From positions 1-44,726 of the forward strand of contig JAAVBN010000029.1 of NCBI GenBank assembly GCA_014803545.1: a DNA stretch of 44,726 nucleotides. The letters run 5' to 3'. Position 1 is the stretch's first letter; each line of letters starts with the position of its first letter. Below the pieces are notes generated by a model. It had not been told where the DNA came from and searched no databases. It saw only the letters and a list, made by a program, of their open reading frames with translations. This document shows positions 42,279-44,726 of the stretch, one piece after another. This DNA is from a bacterium. GTDB lineage: Bacteria; Pseudomonadota; Alphaproteobacteria; Rs-D84; CACZYB01. Position numbers and translations under genes: made by a program.

Positions 42279-42884
42279 GTGAATACTGTTGAAAATAAAG
42301 TAAATAAGTATTTTACTATTGAAGAGATGTCTTACATTGGAAGCAAAATTCCTATGTTTCCTGAGTATGATGTAGATATAAATCATCCAGATAATCGTTT
42401 TGTAAATAGTATGAATGATATACATCATGATACAATAATAAGAAGATTGGATGATTTTTCTGATGAACAGCGTAATTTTCTACGTAAGTTTATTAATTTA
42501 TTTGAAGAGGATACTAAATATTATATTTTAAATAGATTAATTTATATATGTAAGACAGATCTTATTTCACGTAATGCAGATGATTTAGGAGAATCAAATA
42601 CTACTGTTGCGGATATCAGAAAGAAAATAAAAATATTAAATGGTACTCTTGATATGTTAAAACATATAAAAAATCCTAGTGTAATGTTTGATTATTTTCT
42701 TCATGCTGAACTTCCTACAATAGATTCTTTTAAAAACTCACCTCATCTATTATTTAAGATGTTATTAAATAAGAAATTGTTATTATGGAATGCAGGTTTA
42801 TATACTGCATATAAAACAGTTGATGAGAAATATAATAAGATAAAGGATGAATTTTTTCCTCAATTAAAAGATAATCAAAGATAA
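42279..42884 (+). CDS. Unknown orphan protein behind cassette III, 201 aa
   Basis: A 201-residue protein that I do not recognise. It is soluble, helical and Asn/Asp/Lys rich, with no export signal. It starts at GTG (42279) with GCGAGGTG upstream. Two features suggest distant kinship with the orphan behind cassette II: similar length and a loosely shared pattern (LRKFINLFEEDTKYYILNRL, and further on KIKILNGTLDMLKHIKN). It is a single-gene unit: cassette promoter in front, strong terminator behind, convergent with rne. Codon use is very AT-rich. Confidence 0.65.
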   Translation: MNTVENKVNKYFTIEEMSYIGSKIPMFPEYDVDINHPDNRFVNSMNDIHHDTIIRRLDDFSDEQRNFLRKFINLFEEDTKYYILNRLIYICKTDLISRNADDLGESNTTVADIRKKIKILNGTLDMLKHIKNPSVMFDYFLHAELPTIDSFKNSPHLLFKMLLNKKLLLWNAGLYTAYKTVDEKYNKIKDEFFPQLKDNQR

Positions 42885-42890
42885 TTTAAA

Positions 42891-42917
42891 AGCCCCTTGA
42901 TTGAGGGGCTGTTTTTT
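42891..42917 (+). terminator. Terminator after the cassette III orphan gene
   Basis: AGCCCCT (42891-42897) pairs with AGGGGCT (42904-42910), followed by G and a T run. On the minus strand the T stretch is shorter, so it serves rne less well. Confidence 0.85.
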
Positions 42918-44712
42918 ATTTTCCAAAGATTTTTGCAAGAAGTCCGTGTTTCTTTTGCATCTTTGTCTTTTTCATTTTGTTTGCAGGAGTCTTTTTTAAG
43001 ATTTCCTGATTTTTAATTTTTTTCATATTATTTTTGAATTTTGTGTTTATTGGTTCCTTTTCACGGAAATAGGTTCCAAGATTCCTATCCAAATCCATTT
43101 TTTCAATTACATAAGATTTTTCATTAAGGATTGTATCATCACCATTTATGATAATACTTGTTCCGTATCTTTCCTCCAATTCCAAAATGTCGTCGCGTTT
43201 TTGGTTAAGTGTGTAAAGGGCAACATCTGATGGAATGGAGATATAAATTCTTTTTGATACTTTTTTAAGAAGTTCTTCCTCAATATGCCTTATCAAATTG
43301 ATTGATGCAGTTTGAACTGATGGAACAAGTCCTGTGCCAAGGCAGTGAGGGCAAACTTTATGACTTACCTCTAAGAAACTAGGGCGAAGTCTTTGGCGGG
43401 AAATTTCCATAAGTCCGAATTGGGAAAGTTTTGCCATTTGAACTTTTGCGCGGTCCTTTTTAAGAGCTTCACGCATTTTTTGTTCAACTGCTTGGTTATG
43501 TTTTGGTTCCAACATATCAATAAAGTCAACGACAACAAGACCTCCCATATCGCGAAGACGGAGTTGGCGTCCTACTTCTTGGGCTGCCTCCAAATTAGTT
43601 TTTACGGCAGTTTCTTCTATATTTCTTTCCTTTGTAGCACGTCCAGAGTTGACATCAATTGCGGTTAAAGCTTCGGTTGGGTTTATTACCAAATAACCAC
43701 CGCTTGGAAGTTTTACGATTGGGTTTTGGACTGCTTCAAGTTGAGCCTCTACTTTATATTCTATGAATAAAGGAGCAGGGTCGTTATATTTTTTTATTTT
43801 TTTAAGGTCGTCAAAGCCAATTTGTTTTGCAAAATCTATTGCTTTTTTGTAGCCTTCGTCACCTTCTATTAATATCTCATCAATTTCGCTTTTATACATA
43901 TCACGAATTGCACGACGGAGTAGGTCGCTTTCTTCGTGAATAAGAGCAGGTGCTGTTGATGCGAAAGTTTTCTTTCTTATTTCATTCCAAAGGTTAATCA
44001 TATAGTTATAGTCGGCAAGTAATTCCTTATATGTTTTATTACAGCCAGCAGTTCTTGCGATTACGGTCATACCTTCTGGAATAGGTAAATCCTTTAAGAT
44101 AGATTTAAGATTTTTTCTGTCCTCACCATAAGGGATTTTACGGGAAACACCATATTTAATTCTTTTGTTGCTGTTTGGCATTAAAACGCAATAGCGACCA
44201 GCAAGTGAAATATAGGTTGTGATTGCGGCACCTTTGTTTCCACGTTCTTCCTTTTCCACTTGGATAAGGAGTATTTGACCTGATTTTATAACTTCTTGGA
44301 TTTTATATTGGCGAAGAAGTTGTTTTCTTTTTTCCTCTGCTTGACGTTCAACGTTTTCGTCTTCGTCCTCTGCGAATGTTTCAACAGAAGAATCGGTGTG
44401 TTTTTCTTCGTCTTTATCCTCATCATCTAAATCCTGAGAGATAAGAAGAGCTTTTTTATCTTCTATTGGAATTTGGAAATAATCAGGGTGAATTTCTGAA
44501 AATGGAAGGAAACCGTGCTTTGCACCACCATATTCAACGAATGCTGATTGAAGTGATGGTTCAACGCGAATCACCTTTGCAAGATAGATATTTCCTTTTA
44601 TTTCCTTTTTTGTTATTGTTTCAAGTTCAAAATCTTCAAGTGAATTATTTTCTATTATAGCGACTCTGGTCTGTTCGGAATGAGTTGCATCTATTAACAT
44701 TTTTTTTGTCAT
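42916..44712 (-). CDS. rne: Ribonuclease E/G
   Basis: A 598-residue endoribonuclease of the RNase E/G family for mRNA decay and rRNA/tRNA processing. It has an S1 domain at the N-terminus (IKGNIYLAKVIRVEPSLQSAFVEYG), split by an acidic insert (about 95-125, DEDKDEEKHTDSSVETF). The catalytic domain has LPSGGYLVINPTEALTAIDVNSG and GLVVVDFIDM with the metal-binding Asp pair, and the Zn-link CPHCLGTGLV. After about residue 540 only a short basic tail (KKTPANKMKKTKMQKKHG) remains, so the long degradosome scaffold is absent. The true start may be M5 (MLIDATH), as in relatives. The window ends 14 nt upstream. Confidence 0.93.
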   Translation of the reverse strand: MTKKMLIDATHSEQTRVAIIENNSLEDFELETITKKEIKGNIYLAKVIRVEPSLQSAFVEYGGAKHGFLPFSEIHPDYFQIPIEDKKALLISQDLDDEDKDEEKHTDSSVETFAEDEDENVERQAEEKRKQLLRQYKIQEVIKSGQILLIQVEKEERGNKGAAITTYISLAGRYCVLMPNSNKRIKYGVSRKIPYGEDRKNLKSILKDLPIPEGMTVIARTAGCNKTYKELLADYNYMINLWNEIRKKTFASTAPALIHEESDLLRRAIRDMYKSEIDEILIEGDEGYKKAIDFAKQIGFDDLKKIKKYNDPAPLFIEYKVEAQLEAVQNPIVKLPSGGYLVINPTEALTAIDVNSGRATKERNIEETAVKTNLEAAQEVGRQLRLRDMGGLVVVDFIDMLEPKHNQAVEQKMREALKKDRAKVQMAKLSQFGLMEISRQRLRPSFLEVSHKVCPHCLGTGLVPSVQTASINLIRHIEEELLKKVSKRIYISIPSDVALYTLNQKRDDILELEERYGTSIIINGDDTILNEKSYVIEKMDLDRNLGTYFREKEPINTKFKNNMKKIKNQEILKKTPANKMKKTKMQKKHGLLAKIFGK

Positions 44713-44726
44713 TTTTTTTCAATCTC

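Overview
The window reads as a contiguous piece of chromosome from a low-GC (about one third G+C by eye) alphaproteobacterium. Pointers are a PopZ-like polar protein, an MbfA-type ferritin/VIT1 fusion, an OmpA-family protein with the alphaproteobacterial FDCW signature, an alphaproteobacterial style of MiaA, ThyX in place of ThyA, and a short RNase E without a long scaffold tail. Gene order mixes housekeeping genes with many small orphan genes, as in uncultured host-associated alphaproteobacteria. The lineage is inference. No phage, insertion sequence or CRISPR array was seen.

Layout. 1-550: small lipoprotein and tRNA-Arg(UCU). 0.5-5.1 kb: SPASM-type radical SAM protein, MbfA-like iron transporter, hexapeptide acyltransferase, glmS. 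5.2-8.5 kb: an unexplained five-gene operon (two unknowns with duplicated leaders, a radical SAM protein, an NrtR-like regulator with a ruined Nudix box, and a frameshifted HD hydrolase). 8.5-8.9 kb: intergenic hairpin cassette I. 9-14.2 kb: an unknown gene, popZ-like gene, and a two-gene RND efflux pump. 14.3-19.9 kb: leuS, a secreted coiled-coil protein interrupted by a G9 tract, ftsY, miaA. 19.9-22.5 kb: two unknowns sharing a leader and N-terminus, cassette II, and an orphan gene. 22.5-31 kb: tkt, rnhA, a YgjP-like metalloprotease, mrcA, murA, nrdR, and a pair of small membrane paralogues. 31-39.9 kb (mostly minus strand): xseA-tsaD, envelope proteins, a RusA-like protein, pgk, an OmpA protein that appears to start at ATT, thyX, and a DUF4349 lipoprotein. 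40-42 kb: small acidic ORF, secG, and a membrane protein with a possible -1 frameshift into a MORN-like ORF. 41.9-44.7 kb: cassette III, an orphan gene and rne.

The most interesting signals are these. (1) A G9 run near the 5' end of a secreted-protein gene puts the gene one base out of frame, which looks like a phase-variation switch. (2) Three related 360-380 bp intergenic cassettes carry GC-rich hairpins that change sequence but keep pairing; two end in the same promoter and drive unrelated-looking orphan genes. (3) An A AAA AAG heptamer lies 14 nt after an internal Shine-Dalgarno-like AGGAG, exactly where a membrane-protein ORF overlaps a MORN-like ORF. (4) Two genes have good Shine-Dalgarno sequences but only an ATT codon at the expected start. 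All were read by eye from the sequence; no searches or alignments were run.
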